From JAZOXB01 sp040096185 (GTDB lineage: Bacteria; Bacillota; Clostridia; Oscillospirales; Oscillospiraceae), in NCBI RefSeq assembly GCF_040096185.1, contig NZ_JBBMFF010000252.1, positions 1 through 32,828 on the forward strand: a stretch of DNA of 32,828 bases, given 5' to 3'. The position numbers were made by a program, and so were the translations under genes. This document shows positions 22,513-30,227 of this stretch, piece by piece; positions within the stretch are counted from its first letter, which is position 1, and the number at the start of each line of letters is the position of its first letter. The notes beneath the pieces were generated by a model, which did no database searches, had not been told where the DNA came from, and saw nothing but the letters and a program-made list of their open reading frames with translations.

Positions 22513-23433
22513 ATGAAAGCAAAAGCTATTGTAAAGATCTGTATCTGCGGCACGATTGCGCTGGTGCTGGCCAGCGTGCTGGTCAGCCTGCTGGCGATCC
22601 CCAGAGTGCTGGACTGGAAGATTGGGGACCTGTCCCTCCACTGGATCGACGACCACGGCAGCGACGAGGGCTATACCATCGGCGAGGCCTCCGTTTCGGG
22701 CGAGGTGCGTGAGCTGGACGTCAGCTGGCTCTCCGGCAGCGTGACAGTGGAGCTGACGGACGGCGACGCCGTGACGCTCCGCGAAGAGCCGCAGCCCGAG
22801 AGCAGTGATGCCCGTATGCGCTGGAAGCTGAAGGACGGGAAATTAACGGTTTATTCGCAGAAAAGCGGCCTGACGATCCCGACGCGAGCCAAGCAGCTGA
22901 CCATCGGCATCCCGGCCGGCCGGGCCGGGAAGCTGCAGAAGCTCAGCCTCGACCTCAGCGCAGCTACGGCCTCACTCCCGGCACTGACGCTCCGTGAGCT
23001 GGAGCTGGACAGCGTCTCCGGCAGCGTGACCCTGACGGGCGGCGCGTATGAGAACCTGGACTTCGACAGCACGAGCGGTGATCTGACGGTGACGGATGCC
23101 GCAGTCGGTGAGCTTTCGGCCGACACGACGTCCGGCTCGCTCACGCTGGGCGGTGCGTTTGAAACAGTCGACTTCGATACCACGAGCGGCGCGCTGCACC
23201 TGACGACCTCCATCCTGCCGCAGGACATCAGCTGTGACACGGTCAGCGGCGGCGTGATGCTGACGCTCCCGGAAAACGGTGGCTTCTCGGCTACGCTGGA
23301 CAGCGTGAGCGGCGATCTGACAGTCGACGGCTTTGCGGGCAGCTTGCACAGGGATGAGTTCGTTTACGGGCAGGGCGGCCCGGCCTATGAATTTGACAGC
23401 GTGAGCGGCGATGTCCATATCCGCTGCGCCTGA
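22513..23433 (+). CDS. DUF4097 beta-helix-like envelope protein
   Basis: A 306-residue protein with one N-terminal membrane helix (about 8-30) and a long exported region built of short beta-strand repeats of the type LDSVSGSVTL, FDSTSGDLTV, ADTTSGSLTL, FDTTSGALHL and CDTVSGGVML. These are the hallmark of DUF4097/DUF4098 (adhesin-like) proteins, often found with PadR and HAAS genes. Function is unknown. The ATG at 22513 has GGAGGG 8 nt upstream; a GTG at 22504 in frame would overlap the previous gene. Confidence 0.85.
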   Translation: MKAKAIVKICICGTIALVLASVLVSLLAIPRVLDWKIGDLSLHWIDDHGSDEGYTIGEASVSGEVRELDVSWLSGSVTVELTDGDAVTLREEPQPESSDARMRWKLKDGKLTVYSQKSGLTIPTRAKQLTIGIPAGRAGKLQKLSLDLSAATASLPALTLRELELDSVSGSVTLTGGAYENLDFDSTSGDLTVTDAAVGELSADTTSGSLTLGGAFETVDFDTTSGALHLTTSILPQDISCDTVSGGVMLTLPENGGFSATLDSVSGDLTVDGFAGSLHRDEFVYGQGGPAYEFDSVSGDVHIRCA

Positions 23434-23447
23434 CGGGCGGAATGCAT

Positions 23448-24134
23448 ATGAAGCGTTGGATCGCCCTGCTGCTGATCGCTGCCGTACTGCTCGCCTCCGG
23501 GTGCACGGCTGCGCGGCAGGACCGGCTGTATCTCTACGGCGAATTCCATGCGAACGACGAGCTGCTGCAGCGGGAGCTTGCGCTCTGGAAGGGCTATTAT
23601 GAGGACGGCATGCGCGATCTGTTTGTCGAGCTGCCGTATTATACGGCCCAGTACCTGAACCGCTGGATGCAGGCAGATAATGACAGAATTCTCATGGAGG
23701 TCTATACCGACTGGAAGGGCAGCGCGTCCTATCATCAGAATGTGCTGGACTTTTATCGCGGTATCAAGGAGGCCTGCCCCGAGACCGTTTTCCACGGGAC
23801 GGACGTCGGCCACCAGTATAATTCGACCGGCTACCGCTATCTGAAGCTGCTGCGCAGCGAGGGGAAGCGCGATACGGAGGAATACCGCCTTGCCAGTGAG
23901 AACATCGATCAGGGGCTGGAATTCTACCGCACGCAGGACGGGGAATTCCGTGAGAACGCCATGACGCAGAATCTGCTGCGGGAATATCGCGCGCTGGGCG
24001 GCGGCACCGTCATGGGGATCTACGGCGCTTACCACACGTCGATGACCAGTGACGACGGCGTGCAGACCATGGCAAGCCGCCTGACGGAGGCGCTTGGCGA
24101 CAGCGTGATCTTCTACGACCTCCGCGAGGAGTAA
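23448..24134 (+). CDS. Lipoprotein of the TIKI/TraB/ChaN-like superfamily
   Basis: A 228-residue lipoprotein with signal MKRWIALLLIAAVLLASGC (Cys19). The mature part has two GxxH motifs, GEFH (31-34) and GAYH (193-196), near the first and last core strands. This is the signature of the TIKI/TraB/PrgY/ChaN fold, whose members include metal-dependent proteases and haem-binding proteins. FVELPYYTAQYLN resembles the glutamate-bearing segment after the first motif. The activity is unknown. Two ATGs are possible (23442, 23448); I take the second because the only ribosome-site-like sequence, GGGCGGA, is too close to the first. It is the last gene of the PadR operon. Confidence 0.72.
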   Translation: MKRWIALLLIAAVLLASGCTAARQDRLYLYGEFHANDELLQRELALWKGYYEDGMRDLFVELPYYTAQYLNRWMQADNDRILMEVYTDWKGSASYHQNVLDFYRGIKEACPETVFHGTDVGHQYNSTGYRYLKLLRSEGKRDTEEYRLASENIDQGLEFYRTQDGEFRENAMTQNLLREYRALGGGTVMGIYGAYHTSMTSDDGVQTMASRLTEALGDSVIFYDLREE

Positions 24135-24160
24135 AAATGGGGCTGCCGGATGGCAGCCCC
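24133..24160 (-). terminator. Terminator between convergent operons
   Basis: A perfect 9-bp stem (24139-24147 with 24152-24160) with a 4-nt loop. The minus strand continues with ATTTTT, so it mainly serves the leftward alkylation repair genes. The plus strand has no T-run but the stem may also slow the PadR operon transcript. Confidence 0.7.
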
Positions 24161-24169
24161 AAAATGAAA

Positions 24170-24667
24170 TCAAATTTTCGCGTGCTCTAATTCCAGGAGC
24201 GCGCGCTTTTTTTCTATGCCTCCGGCGTAGCCGGTCAGGCTGCCATCCGCGCCGATGACCCGGTGGCAGGGAATGAGGATCGAGATCGGGTTGTGCCCGA
24301 CCGCCCCGCCGACAGCCTGCGCGGACAGGTGCGCGAGCCCGCGCTGCGCGGCCAGCTGCTGCGCGATTGCGCCATAGGTCGTCGTTTCGCCATAGGGGAT
24401 CGTCAGCAGAATGTCCCATACCGCGCGGCGGAACGGCGAACCGCTCGGGTGGAGCGGCGGCAGGGCCGCAGGCCTCTGCCCGTCAAAATAGCCGTCCAGC
24501 CAGCGCCGGGCCTCTGCCAGAATGGGAGTGTCCGCCTCTGCGGCCGAAGCGGGGAGCCCCGCGCCGAAGTATTTTGCGTCCGTGAACCACAGACCGGTCA
24601 GCCCGATCTCATCCGCTGCGAGCACGATGCCGCCCAGCGGGGAGGCGCAGCTTGCGGTAAAGATCAT
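24170..24667 (-). CDS. ogt: Methylated-DNA--protein-cysteine methyltransferase
   Basis: A 165-residue suicide repair protein that takes the alkyl group from O6-alkylguanine. It has the active-site motif IPCHRVI with Cys134, the preceding helix-turn-helix with the arginine finger region (GAIAQQLAAQRGLAHLSAQAVGGAVGHNPI), and YAGGIEKKRALLELE at the C-terminus. It lacks an Ada-type N-terminal domain, so it is the Ogt form. It begins 1 bp after the alkA-like gene ends, and the two are surely co-transcribed. Confidence 0.95.
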   Translation of the reverse strand: MIFTASCASPLGGIVLAADEIGLTGLWFTDAKYFGAGLPASAAEADTPILAEARRWLDGYFDGQRPAALPPLHPSGSPFRRAVWDILLTIPYGETTTYGAIAQQLAAQRGLAHLSAQAVGGAVGHNPISILIPCHRVIGADGSLTGYAGGIEKKRALLELEHAKI

Positions 24668-24668
24668 G

Positions 24669-25319
24669 TTATTTTCCTCCGTTCGCGCTCTTCGGCGCGG
24701 GGTCCGTCAGCTCCGGAATCGCGCCGCCGGAGACGGCCCAAAGATACAGGCTCGCCACGCTGCCATAGGGATGGAAGCGGCGGCGGTATCTTTCAAACAG
24801 CGCCCGGTCGATGCGGCGATGGCGATAGACCATGCGCAGACCGCGCCGGATCGCAAGGTCGTCATAGCTGAAAATATCCGGCCGCTGCAGGCAGAACAGC
24901 AGGATCATCTCCGCCGTCCAGACACCGATGCCGCGCAGGCTGCTCAGCGCGCGGATAGCCTCCGCATCGTCCATACTGCGGACGGTCTCCAGATCGAACG
25001 AGCCATCCACAATTCGCCCGGCAAGGTCCGTGAGATATTCCGCCTTGCGGAACGTCATGCCGAGGGCCTGCAGCGCGGGCACACCGGCGGCTAAGATCGT
25101 TTCAGCGCTGACAGAGCCGAGCGTGTCCTGCATGCGCTGCCAGATCGTGGCCTGCGCCTTCATGGAGATCTGCTGGCCGATGATGTGGTGCACGACGGCG
25201 GAAAACAGATCAGGGTCCACCGTGCGCTCCACCGGCCCGATACGGTCGATGACCGCAGCCAGCCGCTTGTCCTTCCGGCGCAGATACGCCAGCTCGGCCT
25301 CGCCGTAGATAAAATACAT
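24669..25319 (-). CDS. DNA-3-methyladenine glycosylase II (AlkA-like, HhH-GPD)
   Basis: A 216-residue base-excision enzyme that removes alkylated bases. The HhH-GPD fold is marked by HHIIGQQISMKAQATIW, the hairpin LRGIGVWTAEMILLF and the catalytic aspartate in FSYDDLAIRRGL (about Asp154). It lacks the N-terminal AlkA domain of E. coli and is the short form common in Firmicutes. The ATG at 25319 has AGGAGG 8 nt before it; the upstream in-frame GTG overlaps that ribosome site. With ogt it forms an alkylation repair operon. Confidence 0.92.
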   Translation of the reverse strand: MYFIYGEAELAYLRRKDKRLAAVIDRIGPVERTVDPDLFSAVVHHIIGQQISMKAQATIWQRMQDTLGSVSAETILAAGVPALQALGMTFRKAEYLTDLAGRIVDGSFDLETVRSMDDAEAIRALSSLRGIGVWTAEMILLFCLQRPDIFSYDDLAIRRGLRMVYRHRRIDRALFERYRRRFHPYGSVASLYLWAVSGGAIPELTDPAPKSANGGK

Positions 25320-25342
25320 CAGCCCCACCTCCTGATGGGACT

Positions 25343-25370
25343 ATTATAGCACATACGTTCGAGATAGCAA
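25343..25370 (-). promoter_or_regulatory. Promoter of the alkA-ogt operon
   Basis: On the minus strand TTGCTA (25365-25370), a 16-nt spacer and a perfect TATAAT (25343-25348). It lies directly beside the 5' end of the broken merR gene. The spacer is normal, not the 19-20 nt typical of MerR-activated promoters. Confidence 0.65.
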
Positions 25371-25380
25371 GAGTGAGCAT

Positions 25381-25713
25381 ATAAAAATCAGAGACAGCGC
25401 TTTGCGGCTGGATGTGCCTGCTTCGACACTGCGATTTTATGACAAGGAGGGCCTGCTGCCGTTTGTGGAGCGGTTGCCGGGCGGCATCCGCATGTTTCAG
25501 GACACCGATCTGGAGTGGCTGCAGATCACCTGCTGCATGAAAAAGGCCGGAATGTCCATCCGTGACATCCGGCAGTATATCGAGCAGGCCCAGCGGGGAG
25601 ACGATACCATCGCCCTGCGCCTCGTAATACTCCATCGTCAGCGCGAGGTCCTGCTTGGCTGGTTGTCTGCTTTTTGCGTTTATACTGCATCGTATACGAC
25701 GGAGAGGACATAG
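25381..25713 (+). pseudogene. MerR-family regulator, truncated and without a normal start codon
   Basis: The frame gives IKIRDSALRLDVPASTLRFY, then DKEGLLPFVERLPGGIRMFQDTDLEWLQITCCMKKAGMS and DIRQYIEQAQRGDDTIALRL. This is a clear MerR winged helix and the beginning of the dimerisation helix. The place where family members begin with Met carries ATA (25381-25383). The only in-frame starter inside is a TTG at 25402 that would cut off the first helix. After about residue 90 the coiled coil is lost and replaced by unrelated sequence that runs 34 bp into the oppositely oriented phosphopantetheinyl transferase gene. It is most likely a remnant, with the loss at the 3' end caused by a rearrangement. 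An active short form starting at ATA or TTG cannot be excluded. Confidence 0.65.
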
Positions 25714-26267
25714 TCCTCCGTGACGGTCTGCTCGAGGCGGCGGCCGAACAGCGTTTCGTGCAAGCCGTCTGCTGCTGCGGCGGGCAGCGTGCGGAAATCG
25801 ACGCCGAGGCCTTCGCCGGTGTATTTGACCCATGCCTCCTTCGCGGTCCAGAGCTGCAGGAAGCGCAGCGAGTCGAACCGGCCGCCCGGCGCGGTGAAAA
25901 CCAGCTCCTCCGGCGTGCAGATGCGCGCAGCCAGCGCGGCGCGGACGGGCCGCCGCGCCTCAAGATCGATGCCGACAGGGCTGCCGTGCACGGCGCAGCA
26001 CACGAAGCTTCCGGAGTGGCTGCAGTTGAAGGCCGGGCCTCCGGGCACATAGGGCTTGCCGTTCCTCCCGACCCGGATCACGGGCGTCTGCGCACCTGCC
26101 TCGCGGAGCAGCGTGCGCGCCAGATGGTCGGCGCAGATGCTGCGGGCGCGGTCATCGGGTCGGCGGAACTGCTGCCAGCGGGCGCGGCGCTCCGGCTCTG
26201 CCGCGGTCTCCCACCGGGCAAGCTCCGCAGCGGTGACGGTCCGGATGTCAAGAACGGCGCAGCGCAT
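25680..26267 (-). CDS. 4'-phosphopantetheinyl transferase (Sfp type)
   Basis: A 195-residue enzyme that moves phosphopantetheine from CoA to the serine of carrier proteins. It has NCSHSG, the metal-binding GIDLE (Asp101, Glu103) and WTAKEAWVKYTGEGL (140-154), the three signature motifs of the Sfp superfamily. It is a little shorter than Sfp (about 224). The most obvious clients are the carrier domain of the ligase and the free acyl carrier protein of the divergent operon. It overlaps the upstream GT2-GtrA gene by 20 bp and is last in its operon. Confidence 0.92.
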   Translation of the reverse strand: MRCAVLDIRTVTAAELARWETAAEPERRARWQQFRRPDDRARSICADHLARTLLREAGAQTPVIRVGRNGKPYVPGGPAFNCSHSGSFVCCAVHGSPVGIDLEARRPVRAALAARICTPEELVFTAPGGRFDSLRFLQLWTAKEAWVKYTGEGLGVDFRTLPAAAADGLHETLFGRRLEQTVTEDYVLSVVYDAV

Positions 26268-27282
26268 AGCTTGACCACCACGGGCCCGTCAGGCGGACGT
26301 AGGCATATTCCAGCGGAACGGTGAGTACAGAGCCGATGAGCCATGCGGCAAACAGCGGCAGGCCGAGCGGGTGCAGGATGCAGCAGAACAGCAGCCGCAG
26401 CGACGTGCGCACGGCTGCGCCGAACAGCATGCGCGGCCCACAGGCATAACGCACGCGGCGGAAGACCAGAAAACGGTTGAAGCAGTAGCTCAGCGCCGCG
26501 CTGCCCGCGCCGCACAGCGGGATGGAAAACAGGAAGAAATGCCACCCGAGCGTCAGCGACAGCAGCAGGATAGCAGCTACATGCAGCAGCCACGCCAGAA
26601 CGGAGCCGCGCGCCGTATCCAGCATTCGGCGATAAATGCGCAGCGTATCGCGCAGCGGGTCAAAGTGTGAGCTCTGGTTGCCGTCGAGATAGACCGTTTC
26701 GATGGGCAGCTGCGTGATGGGCAGCTCCTGCCGCGCGGCGTAGAGCAGCACGTTCATTTCATAATCATATTTCTCTCCGCCTATCTCCGTGAGCCACGGC
26801 AGGCAGTCCGTGGAAAAGCCGCGCAGGCCGGACTGGTTGTCCTCCAGAAAGCAGCCTGCCGCCAGCGAAAAGAAGAAGCGCGACAGGCCGTTGCCCACGC
26901 GCGAGCGGAGCGGGACGCTTTTCCCGCGCAGCGTCCGGGTGGTGAGCACGAAGCGGCTGCCGGACAGCAGTGCCTCACGCACGCGCAGGATGTCCGTCAC
27001 GGTGTGCTGGCCGTCGGCATCTGCGGTGATGAATGCGCGGCAGCCCTGCGGGTCCGCAGCCAGATGGCGCAGGGCGCATTTCAGTGCGCGGCCCTTGCCC
27101 CTGTTCTCAGGGCAGGTCAGGACCTCGGCATAGGGCAGCAGCGCGGAAAAAATATCCGCATAGGCAGGGCCGCTGCCGTCGTCCGTGACGATCAGCCGGA
27201 AGTTCTCCCGGTGCAGGGCCTGCACCAGCGAGATCAGAACGCTATCCGGCTGATACGCCGGGATCAAAACTGCGATCTCCAT
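26248..27282 (-). CDS. Family 2 glycosyltransferase fused to a GtrA-like membrane domain
   Basis: A 344-residue protein. Residues 1-215 are a GT2 domain of dolichol-phosphate-mannose synthase type: AVLIPAYQPD, VTDDGSG, ENRGKGRALK, the metal-binding DADGQH and EDNQSGLRGF. Residues 225-340 carry about four hydrophobic helices with the GtrA-type CFNRFLVFRR signature. Such fusions make or flip polyprenyl-phosphate-linked sugars for use outside the membrane. The sugar and its final acceptor are unknown. It lies between a small membrane protein (36 bp away) and the phosphopantetheinyl transferase. Confidence 0.9.
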   Translation of the reverse strand: MEIAVLIPAYQPDSVLISLVQALHRENFRLIVTDDGSGPAYADIFSALLPYAEVLTCPENRGKGRALKCALRHLAADPQGCRAFITADADGQHTVTDILRVREALLSGSRFVLTTRTLRGKSVPLRSRVGNGLSRFFFSLAAGCFLEDNQSGLRGFSTDCLPWLTEIGGEKYDYEMNVLLYAARQELPITQLPIETVYLDGNQSSHFDPLRDTLRIYRRMLDTARGSVLAWLLHVAAILLLSLTLGWHFFLFSIPLCGAGSAALSYCFNRFLVFRRVRYACGPRMLFGAAVRTSLRLLFCCILHPLGLPLFAAWLIGSVLTVPLEYAYVRLTGPWWSSYALRRS

Positions 27283-27318
27283 TTCTTTCCCCCTCTGTGG
27301 TCGGTCTGCGCTGCTTCG

Positions 27319-27501
27319 TCATGCGTGGAAGCACAGCAGCAGAAGCCCGCCCAGAAATGTCAGGAGATCCAGCAGCCCGAGCGCCCAGTCATAGCCGCCT
27401 GGCATCCGGAACAGGTTGACCAGCAGCACGACGGCACTCAGCAGCAGGAAAAACACACCGAAGAACAGCCTGGCAAGGGGATGCCTCTTTTTCTTTTCCA
27501 T
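27319..27501 (-). CDS. Small two-helix membrane protein
   Basis: A 60-residue protein with a basic start (MEKKKRHPLARL), a first helix (FFGVFFLLLSAVVLLVNLF), a short MPGGYDW turn and a second helix (ALGLLDLLTFLGGLLLLCF). The ATG at 27501 has GGAGG 7 nt upstream. It has its own near-perfect promoter and heads the operon with GT2-GtrA and the phosphopantetheinyl transferase. I do not recognise a family. It may be a small partner of a membrane enzyme of the cluster. Confidence 0.75.
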   Translation of the reverse strand: MEKKKRHPLARLFFGVFFLLLSAVVLLVNLFRMPGGYDWALGLLDLLTFLGGLLLLCFHA

Positions 27502-27530
27502 TCGGGTACCTCCATACATTATATCAATTT

Positions 27531-27559
27531 ATTATATTTCCGGGCCCGGCCATTGTCAA
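27531..27559 (-). promoter_or_regulatory. Sigma-A promoter of the leftward half of the acyl-carrier cluster
   Basis: On the minus strand a perfect TTGACA (27554-27559), a 17-nt spacer and a perfect TATAAT (27531-27536). A second TATAAT lies at 27518-27523. The consensus match predicts strong basal expression. Confidence 0.88.
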
Positions 27560-27608
27560 GGACGGCGGCGCGGAAACGGGATTTTTCCGCCGGAAAACGC
27601 CGCGTTGG

Positions 27609-27637
27609 TTGACGCGCGCGGGCGGGTATGGTATGAT
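27609..27637 (+). promoter_or_regulatory. Sigma-A promoter of the rightward half of the acyl-carrier cluster
   Basis: TTGACG (27609-27614), a 17-nt spacer and TATGAT (27632-27637). GGGTAT (27624-27629) and ATACCC (27636-27641) make an inverted repeat over the -10 and could be an operator. The two divergent promoters lie back to back about 50 bp apart. Confidence 0.75.
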
Positions 27638-27699
27638 ACCCTTATATAACCCCGGCGGGGCCGCATGGGCCTGCGCCGGTAGTGAGGAGACAGAACAGC

Positions 27700-29604
27700 A
27701 TGGTTTTTTGGAAACGGGAGCTGCGGGAGCTGGAGGCTTCCGGGCACCGGTTCGAGGATATTTTTCGCATTTTTTCCACGGAATTCACGGACACGCCCTT
27801 TTCTCTGCAGTTTACGGCCGGGCAGACGCAGCGCATGAGCTATGCGGAGCTGACGGCTCTGACGAACCGCTTGGCGCGTGTGCTGCATGCGCGCTTTGCC
27901 GGGCAGGAGGGCGCGTTTCTGGCGATCCGCATGGAAAATTCTCCCCTGTGGGTCGCGGCGTTTTTTGGCACGCTGATGGCGGGCTTTCGGCCTCTGCTGC
28001 TGAACCTGCGGCTGGACGACGCGACGCTGGCCCCGGTCGAGCAGCTGGCGGCGGGCGTTCTGACGGACCGGCCGCGCGCGGGCTGTATCGATCTGTCCGC
28101 GGCCGGTGATGCGGCGGGATTCACGCCCGTCTGGGCCGATGAGATCGCTCTGATGACCTCCGGCACGACCGGCACGCCGAAGCTCGTGCTCTATGACGGC
28201 GCGGCCATCACGGCGCAGCTGCTGCAGTCTGAGAGCATCGTGCGCAAATGCCCGGAGGTCAAGCACGACCGGCTGGCGCGCGAGCTGCGGATGCTGGCAT
28301 TTTTGCCGTTCTATCATATTTTCGGCCTGATGGCCTCGCTCCTGTGGTTCATTTTCTTCGGCGTGACGTTCGTGTTTCTGGAGCGCTACGACAGCCGCAG
28401 CATCCAGTATGCCTGCAAGGTCGGCCGCGTGACGCACTTTTTTGCCGTGCCTGCCGTGTGGGAGCAGACGGCCCGCCAGCTCCTGCGCGAGGCAGAGCGG
28501 CAGGGGCAGAAGGAAAAGCTCCTGCGCGCCGTGCGCTTCTCCAACGGGCTGCAATCCGTCTTCCCGCGGCTCGGCGCAAGGCTGGCGCGGCGCGTGCTGT
28601 TCCGCCGCGTGCGGGAACAGGCGCTCGGCACGGAGCCAATGTTCTGCATCAGCGGCGGAGGCTTCCTGCAGCCGCAGGCGGCCGAGCTGATGAACGGCCT
28701 CGGCTACGGCATGCACAACGGCTACGGCATGACGGAGACGGGCATCCTGTCCGTCGAGCTGTCGCGGCGGGCCAAATGGCGGCTGTCCGGCGGCGTCGGT
28801 CAGCCTCTGCAGGCGCTCTCCGGCGGCTGGCGCATTGCGGAAGACGGCGTGCTGGAGCTGCGCTCTCCGCTTCTATACACGGCCATGCTCGAAAACGGTG
28901 TGCGCGTGCCGCGCGATCCGGAGGCATGGTTCCGCACGCGGGACGTCTTCCGCGCCGAGGGCGGCAGGTGGTATATGGAGGCCCGGCAGGGCGACCTGAT
29001 CATCGGTGCAAACGGTGAAAATCTCAGTCCGGATCTGATCGAGCAGCGCCTTGCCCTGCAGGCCGGGACGGCCAGCTGTGTGCTCGGCATGGAGCTGGAG
29101 GGCGATGAGCGCCCCGTGCTGATCGTGCAGACGGCTGCGGACGACTATGCAAGAGCCAGAGCCTCCGCTGCGGCCTATGAGGCGGTCGCCCGCCTGCCGC
29201 TGACGATGCGCCCGGCGCGTATTTTCCTGACGGAGCAGGAGCTGCCCATCAGCTTCGGCAAGCCCCGCCGGGCCGAGCTGCGCGAAAAACTGGCGGACGG
29301 CTCGATCGTCCTGACCCCGGCGCACCGGCCGGAGCCGGAGGAGCTGACCCGGCTGGAGGACGAGAGCAGCCGCGCGCTCGTGCAGGAGTTGTGTGAGCTT
29401 CTCGGCTCCGTGACGGGGCAGACCGTCGGCCCGGACACGCAGCTCCTGCAGGAGCTCGGCGTGGACAGCCTGACCTACTATAATATTTTTTCCGCCGTTT
29501 CGGAGCGCTACGGCATCAGCCTGACGATGGATGCTGCGCACCCGCTGTTCACGGCGCGGGATTTTGCCGCCGCAGTGCAGGCGGAGCGGGAGGCGGTCGA
29601 ATGA
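27700..29604 (+). CDS. AMP-forming acyl ligase fused to a C-terminal acyl carrier domain
   Basis: A 634-residue protein of the adenylate-forming (ANL) family. It has the P-loop-like SGTTGTPK (154-161), HIFG motif, YGMTET (342-347), a GDLIIGANGENLSPDLIEQRL hinge region, and the catalytic Lys521 in ISFGKPRRAEL. Residues about 555-625 form a carrier domain with LGVDSLTYY, where Ser590 would carry phosphopantetheine. It should activate a carboxylic acid as acyl-AMP and load it on its own arm; fatty acid is the likely substrate given the two acyltransferases behind it. The ATG at 27700 has GAGGAG 10 nt upstream; an in-frame GTG at 27682 overlaps that site. The stop overlaps the next start by 4 bp. 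Confidence 0.9.
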   Translation: MVFWKRELRELEASGHRFEDIFRIFSTEFTDTPFSLQFTAGQTQRMSYAELTALTNRLARVLHARFAGQEGAFLAIRMENSPLWVAAFFGTLMAGFRPLLLNLRLDDATLAPVEQLAAGVLTDRPRAGCIDLSAAGDAAGFTPVWADEIALMTSGTTGTPKLVLYDGAAITAQLLQSESIVRKCPEVKHDRLARELRMLAFLPFYHIFGLMASLLWFIFFGVTFVFLERYDSRSIQYACKVGRVTHFFAVPAVWEQTARQLLREAERQGQKEKLLRAVRFSNGLQSVFPRLGARLARRVLFRRVREQALGTEPMFCISGGGFLQPQAAELMNGLGYGMHNGYGMTETGILSVELSRRAKWRLSGGVGQPLQALSGGWRIAEDGVLELRSPLLYTAMLENGVRVPRDPEAWFRTRDVFRAEGGRWYMEARQGDLIIGANGENLSPDLIEQRLALQAGTASCVLGMELEGDERPVLIVQTAADDYARARASAAAYEAVARLPLTMRPARIFLTEQELPISFGKPRRAELREKLADGSIVLTPAHRPEPEELTRLEDESSRALVQELCELLGSVTGQTVGPDTQLLQELGVDSLTYYNIFSAVSERYGISLTMDAAHPLFTARDFAAAVQAEREAVE

Positions 29605-30224
29605 AGCTGCTGTTCCGCTGGATCAACAAGCTGCTGTGCGGCTGGAACGTCGGCCTGTATTTCCGGCCGCGCATCCGCTACGAGGGCAAAAAGTGCCTCC
29701 CGGCCTTTACACGCGGCCCGGCAATTATCATCACGAACCACAAGAACCAGATGGACTTTCTTCTGGTGCTGTATCTGTTCTATTTCCGCTATGTCCGCTG
29801 CCTCGTCGGTAAGACGTTTTATGAGTGCAACCGCTTCCTGAACTGGTGCCTGCGGATGCTCGGTGCCATCAAGGTCGACCGCTTCTCGTTCGGCATGGAC
29901 TTTTTCTGCGAGTCGGTCGAGGCGCTCCGGCGCGGGCAGCTGCTGCTCATCTTCCCGGAGGGGCGCTTCTCCACGACGGGAGAAATTCTGGAATTCCGCA
30001 GCACGGCGGCCCTGCTCGCCCTGCAGACCGATGTGCCCATCATCCCCATGTGGCACTCCGTGAACTATGGCTTCGGCAAACGCACGGACGTCGTCATCGG
30101 TGAGCCGATCCGCCTTTCGGAGCTGTGCTCTACGGCCAATCCGGACGCGGCGGAGCTTGACCGCCTGACGGCCATCCTGCGCGACAAGGTCATCGAGCTG
30201 CGCGGCATGGCGCAGGAGGCGTGA
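29601..30224 (+). CDS. PlsC-family (1-acylglycerol-3-phosphate) acyltransferase, first copy
   Basis: A 207-residue acyltransferase with NHKNQMD (His47 and Asp52 of the NHx4D motif), a DRFSFGMDF segment equivalent to motif II, and FPEGRFSTTGE (motif III). A further proline-containing IIPMW (motif IV) follows. PlsC proteins move an acyl chain from acyl-ACP or acyl-CoA to a hydroxyl of a glycerol phosphate lipid at the membrane. No strong membrane helix is seen besides short hydrophobic patches. It overlaps the ligase gene by 4 bp and is followed by a second PlsC gene after 3 bp. The acceptor is unknown. Confidence 0.9.
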   Translation: MKLLFRWINKLLCGWNVGLYFRPRIRYEGKKCLPAFTRGPAIIITNHKNQMDFLLVLYLFYFRYVRCLVGKTFYECNRFLNWCLRMLGAIKVDRFSFGMDFFCESVEALRRGQLLLIFPEGRFSTTGEILEFRSTAALLALQTDVPIIPMWHSVNYGFGKRTDVVIGEPIRLSELCSTANPDAAELDRLTAILRDKVIELRGMAQEA

Positions 30225-30227
30225 GCC

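Noticed and set aside
25210..25833. A minus-strand open frame of 207 codons across the merR remnant
   Set aside because: It joins parts of alkA and the PPTase in wrong frames and has no family features.
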